Positions 26,040-38,600 of a DNA stretch of 64,000 bases are shown here, piece by piece. This DNA comes from Apostichopus japonicus. Lineage: Eukaryota; Echinodermata; Holothuroidea; Aspidochirotida; Stichopodidae. The stretch's first letter is position 1. Every line of letters begins with the position of its first letter. The position numbers and the translations under genes were made by a program. The notes under the pieces were generated by a model. That model did no database searches and was not told the origin of the DNA. It saw only the letters and a program-made list of their open reading frames with translations. The stretch lies in NCBI RefSeq assembly GCF_037975245.1, contig NC_092562.1, positions 28,655,554-28,719,553 of the forward strand, read 5' to 3'.

Positions 26040-26877
26040 GTAATGCATTTCGGTCATACAAACCCAAAGTTCAAGTACAAGATGGGAGATCAGGAATTAC
26101 AGGAAACAGAGGAAGAAAAGGACTTGGGAGTGTATGTCAACTCATCTATGAAGTTCAGCAGACAGTGTGCAGAATCGGTAAAGAAAGCAAACAGAATGAT
26201 AGGCATCATCAAGCGAAACTTCACAAACCTTAGACCGCAAAGTGGTGTTGAATTTATACAAAGCCCTGGTTAGGCCTCACCTAGATTATTGTGTACCTGT
26301 CTGGAAACCATACTTAAGAAAGGATATTCAACTACTAGAGGGAGTACAGCGGAGAATGACGAAAATCATCCATGGTATGAGAAATAAGACATATGAAGAG
26401 AGACTGAAAGAAAATCATCCATGGTATGAGAAATAAGACATATGAAGAGAGACTGAAAGAAAATCATCCATGGTATGAGAAATAAGACATATGAAGAGAG
26501 ACTGAAAGAAAATCATCCATGGAATGAGAAATAAGACATATGAAGAGAGACTGAAAGAGTTGAGACTGATGACAATAGAGCAACGCCACGTTCGTCAAGA
26601 CATGATAACATTTTATAACATAACACAAGGAAGGATAAACATGCAAGTTGATAACTATGTGAACATCTTGAGGGAGAGCAATACCAGAGGACACACAATG
26701 AAAATTAGGCCCTCAAGAGTACGGTTGGAAGTACGAAGGAACTCTTATTTTAAAAGAATTTGGAAGGCAAGGAATACACTACCACAGGAAGCAGTGACAG
26801 CCCAGACACTCAATAAATTCAAGAATGGAATAACAGATTGTGGGATCTTCAAGGGTCGTGGAGACCTCCTATCCCGA
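26040..26877 (+). pseudogene. CR1-like LINE 3' fragment, unit A
   Basis: The fragment encodes the thumb and C-terminal part of a CR1-type reverse transcriptase: [15 protein letters not shown], a helix with [33 protein letters not shown], and a C-terminal region ending GRGDLLSR. It starts abruptly, lacks the catalytic domain, and is interrupted by a shift near 26,240 and by a 49-bp tandem amplification, so it is dead. It lies in ERCC4 intron 1 of the distal unit. Confidence 0.85.
26361..26556 (+). repeat. Four-copy 49-bp tandem repeat inside the LINE fragment (unit A)
   Basis: Four head-to-tail units start GAAAATCATCCATGG, with one base change in the last. The 49-bp period breaks the reading frame and creates GAGAAATAA stops. 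The three extra units total 147 bp, so the frame resumes after the array. Confidence 0.95.
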
Positions 26878-27237
26878 TGAGCCATTCCTTCAAACAGACT
26901 TGACTGAAGTTGAGGGGATGGCTGTCCAGGTAAATCCAGGTACAGTGAAAACACAAAAAACCCTGTGATGTATGGGATGTGTGACGTAAGGACAATTTTT
27001 CCATAAGCAAATGAACAATGAAAATTACTAGCTTGTTTCTGGATGTTTACTTGAAATTTTGTTTTTTTCATTAAAAAGATGAATTTGGATATATTCCAAG
27101 AATGTCAATGTTTGTTGTGTACAATATTAATAACTTTGCGTCGAGCTACACTGAACGTTCTCGTACTCAGGAAATACTGTAGTGCAACTAGGCCCACTAC
27201 GCCAAGCCTGCAGTACAAAAGTGATGTATTTTGCAAA

Positions 27238-27305
27238 ATGCTTGAATATGAGAACCAAATACTTCTTGACATATTTCAAGATAATGGGCTCGTGGTGCTG
27301 GCACG
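27238..27305 (+). CDS. ERCC4: ERCC4 exon 1 (proximal copy, 1B)
   Basis: ATG plus 22 codons, ending CG before GTAAG (phase 2). The encoded [20 protein letters not shown] matches the XPF N-terminus. The upstream in-frame extension does not look like XPF, so this ATG is taken as the start. Confidence 0.9.
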
Positions 27306-30300
27306 GTAAGATTTCAATTAACAGTATTGTCAATACGTAAATTTGGCCTAAACTGAGTCCCTTTCCAGGTGATCCTATAGTATAAAATTAAAATTCAGTC
27401 GCTAAACTTGTTACTGTCTAGCCAAGTACACTTACGCCTAGCCTAACTAGGCTAGGCCTAGCTTACGGAAGCCTGTGGAAGAGTTGGTAACTGTGCCCAG
27501 TAACAAACAAGGTCGTTATTAAATTCTAGCTATTTAAGAAAAGTTTCATTACTTAAAGACTTAGGGCTACCGTAACACTTTAGGCTCTGTTGAAATTATA
27601 TGAAGATTTTGCGCCCATGGCTACAACACTGCATTCAAGACGCAGAATCCTGTTACAGGACAAATAAAAGCTGTTTTTTCACCCAAACACTCAAGCTGAA
27701 AAAACGCTCTGAAAGTAAACGTGGAGCAATCATGACTATATCAGTGATGTATAGCCTAATCATTTAAGTACTATGTTGCATAATATCAACAAAAAATATC
27801 AAGTTATTGTTCAGTAATGCATTTCGGTCATACAAACCCAAAGTTCAAGTACAAGATGGGAGATCAGGAATTACAGGAAACAGAGGAAGAAAAGGACTTG
27901 GGAGTGTATGTCAACTCATCTATGAAGTTCAGCAGACAGTGTGCAGAATCGGTAAAGAAAGCAAACAGAATGATAGGCATCATCAAGCGAAACTTCACAA
28001 ACCTTAGACCGCAAAGTGGTGTTGAATTTATACAAAGCCCTGGTTAGGCCTCACCTAGATTATTGTGTACCTGTCTGGAAACCATACTTAAGAAAGGATA
28101 TTCAACTACTAGAGGGAGTACAGCGGAGAATGACGAAAATCATCCATGGTATGAGAAATAAGACATATGAAGAGAGACTGAAAGAAAATCATCCATGGTA
28201 TGAGAAATAAGACATATGAAGAGAGACTGAAAGAAAATCATCCATGGTATGAGAAATAAGACATATGAAGAGAGACTGAAAGAAAATCATCCATGGAATG
28301 AGAAATAAGACATATGAAGAGAGACTGAAAGAGTTGAGACTGATGACAATAGAGCAACGCCACGTTCGTCAAGACATGATAACATTTTATAACATAACAC
28401 AAGGAAGGATAAACATGCAAGTTGATAACTATGTGAACATCTTGAGGGAGAGCAATACCAGAGGACACACAATGAAAATTAGGCCCTCAAGAGTACGGTT
28501 GGAAGTACGAAGGAACTCTTATTTTAAAAGAATTTGGAAGGCAAGGAATACACTACCACAGGAAGCAGTGACAGCCCAGACACTCAATAAATTCAAGAAT
28601 GGAATAACAGATTGTGGGATCTTCAAGGGTCGTGGAGACCTCCTATCCCGATGAGCCATTCCTTCAAACAGACTTGACTGAAGTTGAGGGGATGGCTGTC
28701 CAGGTAAATCCAGGTACAGTGAAAACACAAAAAACCCTGTGATGTATGGGATGTGTGACGTAAGGACAATTTTTCCATAAGCAAATGAACAATGAAAATT
28801 ACTAGCTTGTTTCTGGATGTTTACTTGAAATTTTGTTTTTTTCATTAAAAAGATGAATTTGGATATATTCCAAGAATGTCAATGTTTGTTGTGTGCAATA
28901 TTTTCATAATTTGGGGGTGAGGGAAGGGACCGAGGCTCTAGTTGGGAGGGTGTGCACACAAGTTAACGTCTGTGAGGCACAGAAAAAATGCATAAATCTA
29001 CATACATATCCTTTAAACATCCATATATTAATGAACTGTAGCTCTGTTGGCAGAAATAAAGATATAAAAAACGTGCTGATATTCACACATTATCTACTCT
29101 TACTACAGCGTCATGGTGGAACAATGCCCTTGGAAGACTGTAGCTTCCCTCTGAAACATGATAAACTGTACAAAAATATAGTCCATCTATTAAACACTGA
29201 CCAAAAACATGAATAACATTGAAACTGACTTATCCATTAAATATGTTCCTTTTATTAAGCTCACAAAATGAGATGGAAAAACTTTCCAATGATCTGAACT
29301 ATGTAGCTATTAGCTACTGTACTGTACTGTACTGTCAACTATGGTGCAGAGTTAGCATTGGTATTAAAGTCTACCATATTTAGTAGTAAAATCTGGATTC
29401 CACATCCTTGAAATTTTCCTCATTTTGTGTCAATGTTGAGGATTTAGATGATGAGATGGGAGCATAACTGGCACCTACAATTTGGTTCCTAGATAGTTTA
29501 CGCACGTCTAGATTTGTAATCAGTCGATAGTTTATTTCTTATGATGTTTACCTTTGGCTTTTCAGGCAGGTAAATACTTTATCAGATTCTTTGCAGTACA
29601 TTCCATACACAAATTCAATTTAAACTGTGCACAACACAATTGAAGTACTATCCATTTAATGCATGAAATTACAAACCAGAAAAGGTAAACGTTTCCACCG
29701 GATATCACCATCGAAGGAGTATTTTTCACATTTGCCTTTCACGTGTACCACCTGCTAGTTAGCATCTATACTTGGTTCATGGTGGGGGGGGGGGGTCAGT
29801 GTGTCCCAGCTGGCATCTTGGATGCTTGGCAGCTTGCCAAAAGTGTTTAAACATGACCAAGGTTCAAAGCAGTGTGACAATTGGCATCCATTGAAGTTGT
29901 TTAACATTTAACTAACACATTGTTTAAGACTGACTGTGTACTATTAAAGAAGTGCATATGCAGTTGAAAGTCTTGTGATGTACCAGTCAAAGTTACAAAA
30001 GTTGTAACTTGCATGTATACACATTTATAAATCAGTATCTCGCCAGGTCACCAAGAGTGTATTGTAGCAGAGAAATATAAGTTTGTGTGAAGTGATGAGC
30101 TCATTCAACAATAAAAGAAGGATGGGAGGGGGGGGGGTGGAGGGTAAGGCAAAACACATTCTTAAATTGCACATGTATTCTTAAGATTTCGCGGAACTGA
30201 TTTGGCTTTCCTAGTTCACACAGCATGAGTTGGATCGTCCCAGAAATAGGTTCTGGAAATCCCTGTACTGCTTACAAAAGTCAGTAAGCAATTTTGGGTC

Positions 30301-32601
30301 TGAGCCAATGTACCTGTTTGTGCAAGGGATGGATTTTGTCGCACGTTTTCACTTGTGTGAACTTAAATGTTGTAAAATAAGATACCTTAAGTAGTTGATT
30401 CAATGAAATGATGCATCTTTTACAAAATGATAGAATCAAAACATAGTTAAGATATAGCATGTTGCTATGGCAACGAAAACTTATTGGCACAAGGGAATGT
30501 TATTTTACATGTACGTCAAACATTTGTGTAATTTTATCATAAAGTTGAAGGAGTTTCATACCATTTCCAATGTTTAAAACAAGTTCCATCCCCTTCTCAA
30601 ATTGATAAAATGGTATTTAAGAATTCCATTGAACTTTTGCACCTTTGTAAAAAAAAAAAAAAAAACAGGGAAAAGAGAGGGATGGAATTTTGTCCATGAT
30701 ATTTAGAGATGAAAATCTAGAAAGCCAGTGCTATGAATTTTGAATGTTTGTATTTAACTACAAAAAGAAATAACACAACCATTCAGGGTTACATTCTATG
30801 AGTTGGGGATAGGGGGGGTGGGCAGGAGGTTGGGCAGGGTAGCACTTGGTAGTTTTAGTTAAAAGCTGCTGTCCATTCAACTTTTCATGTTCTTCCTTGA
30901 GTAACGCTCAATCTTTCTTGTAAAATGTCCCATCTGGCCAATTTGAATTTCAAACATGCTACAGCCCAATTAACATTATTGAATCAAATCATTCAATGAA
31001 GAAACAAAGCACATCCTGTAGTACCTCTACCATATTTGGAAAACTTAGGACCTTAGTTTGACACTGTACAGGACTGTACAGTTCTATTGAGTATGTGCAG
31101 TCAGTGTATGATTTGTAGTTAACCAAATCCTTTGATTACAGGTAGTGGACATGGTTTAAATAGTTCAAAACTCATGTGATGGTGTACTGTAATTGTTTAA
31201 TGTCAACTGGTGTAGTATGTTACATTACTGTATGTGAATAGCATGACTTGACACTTAAAACTGACCAAGTGTTTGTCTTAAACTGCTGGTGTCAGTTTTG
31301 CTGTAGCCCATGCTGATCACTAAGTTATCTTACAAAGGTAGATATGACCCCCTCTCAGCCCCCCCCCCACCCATTTTGGAGGATTTTGATCTGGATGATT
31401 AGCTAAGTTGGCCTAGCTAGTCTCCAAAGTTGATCTAAATACCCTCACAAGTTGGTCTGTACAGTAACTACAGTAAGGTGGCACATACAGTAGATTGTAC
31501 CACAAACAGTTTGTATACAGTATACATGTATAAAAAAAAATAGTTTGTTTTTGCTAGTACTAACACACGCTTGCACAAATCAATTGATTCTATAGCGTCA
31601 GTTCAGGGACAGTGCCTAACCATACATAAAAAATACCAAGTGCAACTTTGTTCTCTTTGCTTTGCAGGGGCCTTGGGATGGAACGACTGTTCACCAACCT
31701 CCTGCAGCTCTATTGTGATCCTGGAAACCTTGTGTTAGTCTTGAACACCTCCGAACAAGAGCAGGTCTGTAGTTCCCTCCTCGACAAGTTGGTACAAAAC
31801 CTGACACGCATAAACTGAAGTTAACTGTACTAAAATCGCAAAGCGAGCATACTGTACAAGAGTGGCCTTCAGGTTCAGTACAGTAAAAATATATATAATA
31901 AGATACAAAGACACCATGGGAGTGAGTCCTGTATTTAGCTGCATCCAGGGTCCCTTAGAGGTCTGTAATTGTTTGTCAAGGGCAGTGCCAGATGCACGTG
32001 TTTGGTAACCTAAACCATTGAACAATACTTGAGTTTCACCTCTGTGTGGCGATCAACAAAAAGGAATTTAACCCCTGCTCGACCTCGCAAGAGGTCCTAC
32101 GGGGGAGGCGATCATCAGAATTATATATATATTCAGTACATAAACTTTCAGAGGCCCTCCCCTTCCCCTCCCCCTCCCATCTTTTCCCCACCTAAACAAA
32201 ACAAATCTGAAATTGAAATTTGTTGAGGTCCCTTTGGATTGTGAGGCCCTAAGCTTTAACTTACAAGTGTAGCTTAAATGCTTCAATCCAATACTTGCCA
32301 AGGGAAGTCAGATGATAGGATAACTCATTTAATGTGGGAAACACTAAAAAAAGAGAATGTTCAGAGAGGAAATTGTGTACTTTGTTCTTAAATTTTAAGA
32401 CACGACATCGAGTAGACTGTTTGTAAGAATTTCCATATCTTGGACCACAGTTTGCACTGCCTGCATAATATTTCCATGTTTCTAGAGTGGAAGAATGTAT
32501 ACTAGTAGAATGTATCCAAATTTATATATTGTGTTTATATTGTTCAAGAATCAAGTCAGGAATGTAACGTTTAATATATATATTTATATATATATATATC
32601 A

Positions 32602-32676
<75 letters not shown>

Positions 32677-35600
32677 TGTTGAGACTAGTGGAACACTAGT
32701 AGTTGTTACTCAGAGTTTCACGCGTTGAGCGATCATCAGACAACTCTCGGTTGGTTGGCGTCTATCTTGGCGCAGAGTGCTCTATGTCCGGTGGACAGAG
32801 CGAAATATATGTTGAGACTAGTGGAACACTAGTAGTTATTCTGAGTACAGGGACTCGTGTAAGAGGGATCTTCAGTCAGCAAACATCGATATCAACAGCT
32901 GGGAGGACTTAGCATCACAACGCTCAGCCTGGCATTTTGCCCTTAAACAGAGCTGAGGAAGACCATTGCAAGAAACGGGCATCCAAGCGAGAGAAGAGGA
33001 AGGCATCAGTCTCACCACCTGACACTACTTTCATCTGCAACTCCTGCACGAAAGACTGCCACTCCAGGATTGGTCTTTACAGTCATCGCAGATCGTGTGC
33101 TTTAGCAGCAAGGCGCACCCATCGTCTTCTGAGACGGACGGAGGCCAATGAACATATATATATATATATATATATAGATATAGATATATTGCTATACAAC
33201 CTGTGTGGGCTAGAACCTTTGATTAGCAGGACAATAGACCTACTCTACCGTACATCCTGTTTGATTGAGTTTAAGCAGTGGCCTATGTTCAGTGTGTATA
33301 CCTTCCCACCCCATGAAAAGAAATGAACAAACAACTTTACAAAAGTTTAAAAACTTTAAAAGCAAACAAAACACCTACACAGCGTAGCTCATCTACAGCC
33401 AGTCCTTGGTCAAGCCTTTAACCTAGTTTGCATTGTAAGGTTGTTGTTATTGAGGGATTTAACAGAAATTATGTTGTCAATGCAAAAAAAACCTGCGGTG
33501 ATTGAGAAACGAATAGATCTGTTGGAAAACATCCAATGTTAGCAATGAAATCTAACCATTGAAGGCAGTGGTTGGCAACCTATTTAGGTCATTTCTCAGC
33601 CAAAACTTTTTGGCAGGGTTTCGGCTACAACCCATCAAACATCACCTACTCCTACCCCCCCAGCCCCTTCTCCCACCCTTTTGTTCAAATTTACCTTACA
33701 ATGCAGGAACATGGTTTCTTCTGCGATGTTTGGCTCCGTTTCCTTGCCAAATGCTCGTCGATCACTGTTTGAGAGATCAACAGTGTAGAATCCTGAGATT
33801 GTCACACAGAGCCGCAGTATCCAAAATGTTACAATACCTTGACTTTAATATATATACAATTTTATCCGGTTTCTGAAACAATCTCGCAACCCACCAAAAA
33901 TCGCTTGCGACCCAGACAATGGGCCTTGACCTGTAGGCTACGGTTGGTCGATATAAGTTATGTGTTGCCTTAGTGCAAAAGAATTTCCAGGTCTGAAATT
34001 GATATTGAGACTTGAGAGTGTGACATGGTGAAGGATTTACCTTCAAAATTTGGCTTAACATGGGTACTTTTAGCAAAGCTTGTTAAACATTACTTTGTGC
34101 TAACATTGCTTCCTTTCTCTGTTCTTTTTATCAGAGATTTTTGATGGAGGAATTAGAGAAGGTCAAGACCTCTGTGATGCCTCGTGTCGTCAACAATGAA
34201 GTTGGTACCACAGAAAGGTAAAAGAAACTTGATGGTGCAGTCAAAGACTTGGTTTGGATTTACAATATAAATACTGTATGCTCCCTATCAACCAGTATCA
34301 CACTGTCACTAATAACTGGTCTATGAATTCATATACTGTATGTTCACTATCATCCAGTATCACACTGTCACTAATACCTGGTCCAGGAATTCATATACTG
34401 TATGTTCACTATCAACCAGTATCACACTGTCACTAATACCTGGTCTATGAATTCATATACTGTATGCTCACTAACATCCAGTATCACACTGTCACTAATA
34501 CCTGGTCCATGAATTCATATACTGTATGCTCCCTATCATCCAGTATCCCACTGTCACTAATACATGGTCCATGAATTCATATACTGTATGTTCACTATCA
34601 TCCAGTATCACACTGTCACTAATACCTGGTCCATGAATTCATATACTGTATGCTCCCTATCAACCAGTATCACACTGTCACTAATACCTGGTCCATGAAT
34701 TCATATACTGTATGCTCCCTATCAACCAGTATCACACTGTCACTAATACCTGGTCTATGAATTCATATACTGTATGCTCCCTATCATCCAGTATCACACT
34801 GTCACTAATACCTGGTCTATGAATTCATATACTGTATGCTCCCTATCAACCAGTATCACACTGTCACTAATACCTGGTCCAGGAATTCATATACTGTATG
34901 CTCCCTATCATCCAGTATCACACTGTCACTAATACCTGGTCTATGAATTCATATACTGTATGCTCTCTATCATCCAGTATCACACTGTCATTAATACCTG
35001 GTCTATGAATTCATATACTGTATGTTCACTATCAACCAGTATCACACTGTCACTAATACCTGGTCTATGAATTCATATACTGTATGTTCACTATCAACCA
35101 GTATCACACTGTCACTAATACCTGGTCTATGAATTCATATACTGTATGTTCACTATCAACCAGTATCACACTGTCACTAATACCTGGTCTATGAATTCAT
35201 ATACTGTATGCTCTCTATCATCCAGTATCACACTGTCATTAATACCTGGTCTATGAATTCATATACTGTATGTTCACTATCAACCAGTATCACACTGTCA
35301 CTAATACCTGGTCCATGAATTCATATACTGTATGTTCACTATCATCCAGTATCACACTGTCACTAATACCTGGTCTATGAATTCATACACTGTATGTGCT
35401 ATCAACCAGTATCACACTGTCACTAATACCTGGTCTATGAATTCATATACTGTATGCTCCCTATCATCCAGTATCACACTGTCACTAATACCTGGTCCAT
35501 GAATTCATATACTGTATGCTCCCTATCATCCAGTATCACACTGTCACTAATACCTGGTCCATGAATTCATATACTGTATGCTCACTATCATCCAGTATCA

Positions 35601-38600
35601 CACTGTCACTAATACCTGGTCCATGAATTCATATACTGTATGCTCCCTATCATCCAGTATCACACTGTCACTAATACCTGGTCCATGAATTCATATACTG
35701 TATGCTCACTATCATCCAGTATCACACTGTCACTAATACCTGGTCCATGAATTCATATACTGTATGCTCACTATCATCCAGTATCACACTGTCACTAATA
35801 CCTGGTCCATGAATTCATATACTGTATGCTCACTATCATCCAGTATCACACTGTCACTAATACCTGGTCTATGAATTCATATACTGTATGCTCCCTATCA
35901 TCCAGTATCACACTGTCACTAATACCTGGTCTATGAATTCATATACTGTATGTTCACTATCAACCAGTATCACACTGTCACTAATACCTGGTCTATGAAT
36001 TCATATACTGTATGCTCCCTATCATCCAGTATCACACTGTCACTAATACCTGGTCCATGAATTCATATACTGTATGTTCACTATCATCCAGTATCACACT
36101 GTCACTAATACCTGGTCCAGGAATTCATATACTGTATGCTCCCTATCATCCAGTATCACACTGTCACTAATACCTGGTCTATGAATTCATACACTGTATG
36201 CTCACTATCAACCAGTATCACACTGTCACTAATACATGGTCCATGAATTCATATACTGTATGCTCCCTATCATCCAGTATCACACTGTCACTAATACCTG
36301 GTCCAGGAATTCATATACTGTATGCTCCCTATCATCCAGTATCACACTGTCACTAATACCTGGTCTATGAATTCATACACTGTATGCTCACTATCAACCA
36401 GTATCACACTGTCACTAATACATGGTCCATGAATTCATATACTGTATGCTCCCTATCATCCAGTATCACACTGTCACTAATACCTGGTCCAGGAATTCAT
36501 ATACTGTATGCTCCCTATCATCCAGTATCACACTGTCACTAATACCTGGTCCAGGAATTCATATACTGTATGCTCCCTATCATCCAGTATCACACTGTCA
36601 CTAATACCTGGTCTATGAATTCATATACTGTATGCTCCCTATCATCCAGTATCACACTGTCACTAATACATGATCCATGAATTCATATACTGTATGCTCC
36701 CTATCAACCAGTATCACACTGTCACTAATACCTGGTCCATGAATTCATATACTGTATGTTCACTATCATCCAGTATCACACTGTCACTAATACCTGGTCT
36801 ATGAATTCATATACTGTATGTTCACTATCAACCAGTATCACACTGTCACTAATACCTGGTCTATGAATTCATATACTGTATGCTCCCTATCATCCAGTAT
36901 CACACTGTCACTAATACCTGGTCCATGAATTCATATACTGTATGTTCACTATCATCCAGTATCACACTGTCACTAATACCTGGTCTATGAATTCATATAC
37001 TGTATGCTCCCTATCATCCCATATCCCACTGTCACTAATACCTTGTCTATGAATTCATACATTATTTAAGTCCTTCACTGAACGAAGAGCAAGTGGGTGG
37101 TGAACCTAAGTGGGTGAATGAGGCTCATGAAGGAAAGTATATGTAAAAACAACGGTAGCCTCTACTACGGTAGAGTATCATAAACCCTGTTCCTCATCCC
37201 TATGCTATGATAGCCTAGGTAGTCTTTAATACAGTCTCAGCTTTTTAGGAAGCTAACTGGGCTGCTGTCATTTGCATGTATTATAGCTCTGTTTGATATA
37301 GTGACGTTGGGTATGTCCACCCATCTTTTCCTCCATCCCTCTCTAGAATAATAACATTAACATTAGGCTACATTAACATTAGGCCACATTATCGTTAGGC
37401 TACATTAACGTTAGGCTGCATTAACATTAGGCCAAATTATCATTAGGCCAAATTATCAGTAGGCTACATTAACATTAAGGCCACATCATCATCAGCCTAC
37501 ATTCATTAACAATTATACAAATATTACTCTGGTTTAATACGCCACAGCTAACTTAACTGTCTAGTGTTGCCTTAAGGCTTCTATACTTTTGGTGCACACA
37601 GTAAACAAGTTAAATGGACAAAGATATATTTCAGTAATTTCATTGGAAATTAAAGTTATTCCGGAGCTCAACATTGTCTTGTATAATTGCCAGACATCAA
37701 GCAATCATCAAGTGACCTGCTGAGGTTTCAACCATACTCAGTACTTTCTTTGGATCTTGTATCATTTCAGTAGCCTAACAGTGACAATGAAGTATGGTAA
37801 TTAACTAGAAACACAGCTAATTAATAGAAACATAGCTAATTGCTAAAATGGAAATCAAATTTTAGTACCTGTCAACTCTTCCATTGAACATCTCATTGAT
37901 CTTTTAAAACTGATGAAGCAAAATTTTAGTGACATGAATATGTATGATCTCTTGGTAGGCAAGCAGTCTATCTAGAGGGCGGTGTACTTTTCATCACGTC
38001 CAGGATCCTGGTGGTTGACCTTTTGACAGATCGCATACCAACCCATCTCGTCACCGGCATTATCATCAATAAAGCTCATAAGTACGTACTCTGTTAAGTC
38101 ATATGTTAGTCCCATGGTGGACTGGCTGAAAGATAAATCACAGGTTATGGGCCTCAGCACTATCAGTACTGCATTATCTTATGGTTTAATACAAATTTTC
38201 GAAAGGGACAAGAAAAATTATTTCAAGCAGGCAAGGGTAGTCAAAGGTCAATAAAGTTTTACCCTCATCAGGATGGTGAATCTAATCTTTAGCAGAATTG
38301 CTGATAAGCATGTGAGGCAAACATTTTATTCAGCATGTGAAAGTGAAGATTTGCTCTTATGCACGTGTGAACTACATTAGCCCTGTGACTCTCCCAGAAG
38401 TAGATTTCAGTTTTTCATTTAGTTTGGCCGTTGTATAATTATTTGTTTGTTAAGCAAACTGAATTTTGTTTTTCTTTTTTTTTTAATGTTTGAGTTGATT
38501 GCAACAAAAGCCCAGGCATCTCTAAGGCTACTTGTGTGGGATTTTTCCAGCTTGTACAAGTTTGTCTTCTGTAATTTAATTATTTTAATTTGCCTCCTTT

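Larger units (their letters stand above)
25340..27116 (+). repeat. Unit A of a 1.77-kb tandem duplication carrying ERCC4 exon 1
   Basis: Unit A (1,777 bp) and unit B (27,117-28,891, 1,774 bp) are nearly identical. The only difference I saw is three bases near 26,037 versus 27,810. The junction words GTGTACAATATT and GTGTGCAATATT suggest a short-homology breakpoint. Each unit contains presumptive promoter sequence, ERCC4 exon 1, the start of intron 1 and a CR1-like LINE 3' fragment. Confidence 0.93.
27117..28891 (+). repeat. Unit B of the 1.77-kb tandem duplication carrying ERCC4 exon 1
   Basis: Second copy of the unit described at 25,340. It contains exon 1B, the palindromic CTAGGCTAGGCCTAG text near 27,450, and the second LINE fragment. 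The almost perfect identity means either a very recent duplication or an uncollapsed allele in the assembly. Confidence 0.93.
31765..34134 (+). other. ERCC4 intron 2
   Basis: Contains an interrupted TA microsatellite (32,573-32,677), a repeat pair and a LINE tail (listed separately), and a further short TA run at about 33,152-33,186. The remainder holds no recognised feature. Confidence 0.6.

Noticed and set aside
34265-37060. Possible CRISPR-like or satellite centromere array
   Set aside because: No unique spacers: units are contiguous 62-bp repeats within an intron, a minisatellite in a eukaryotic gene.
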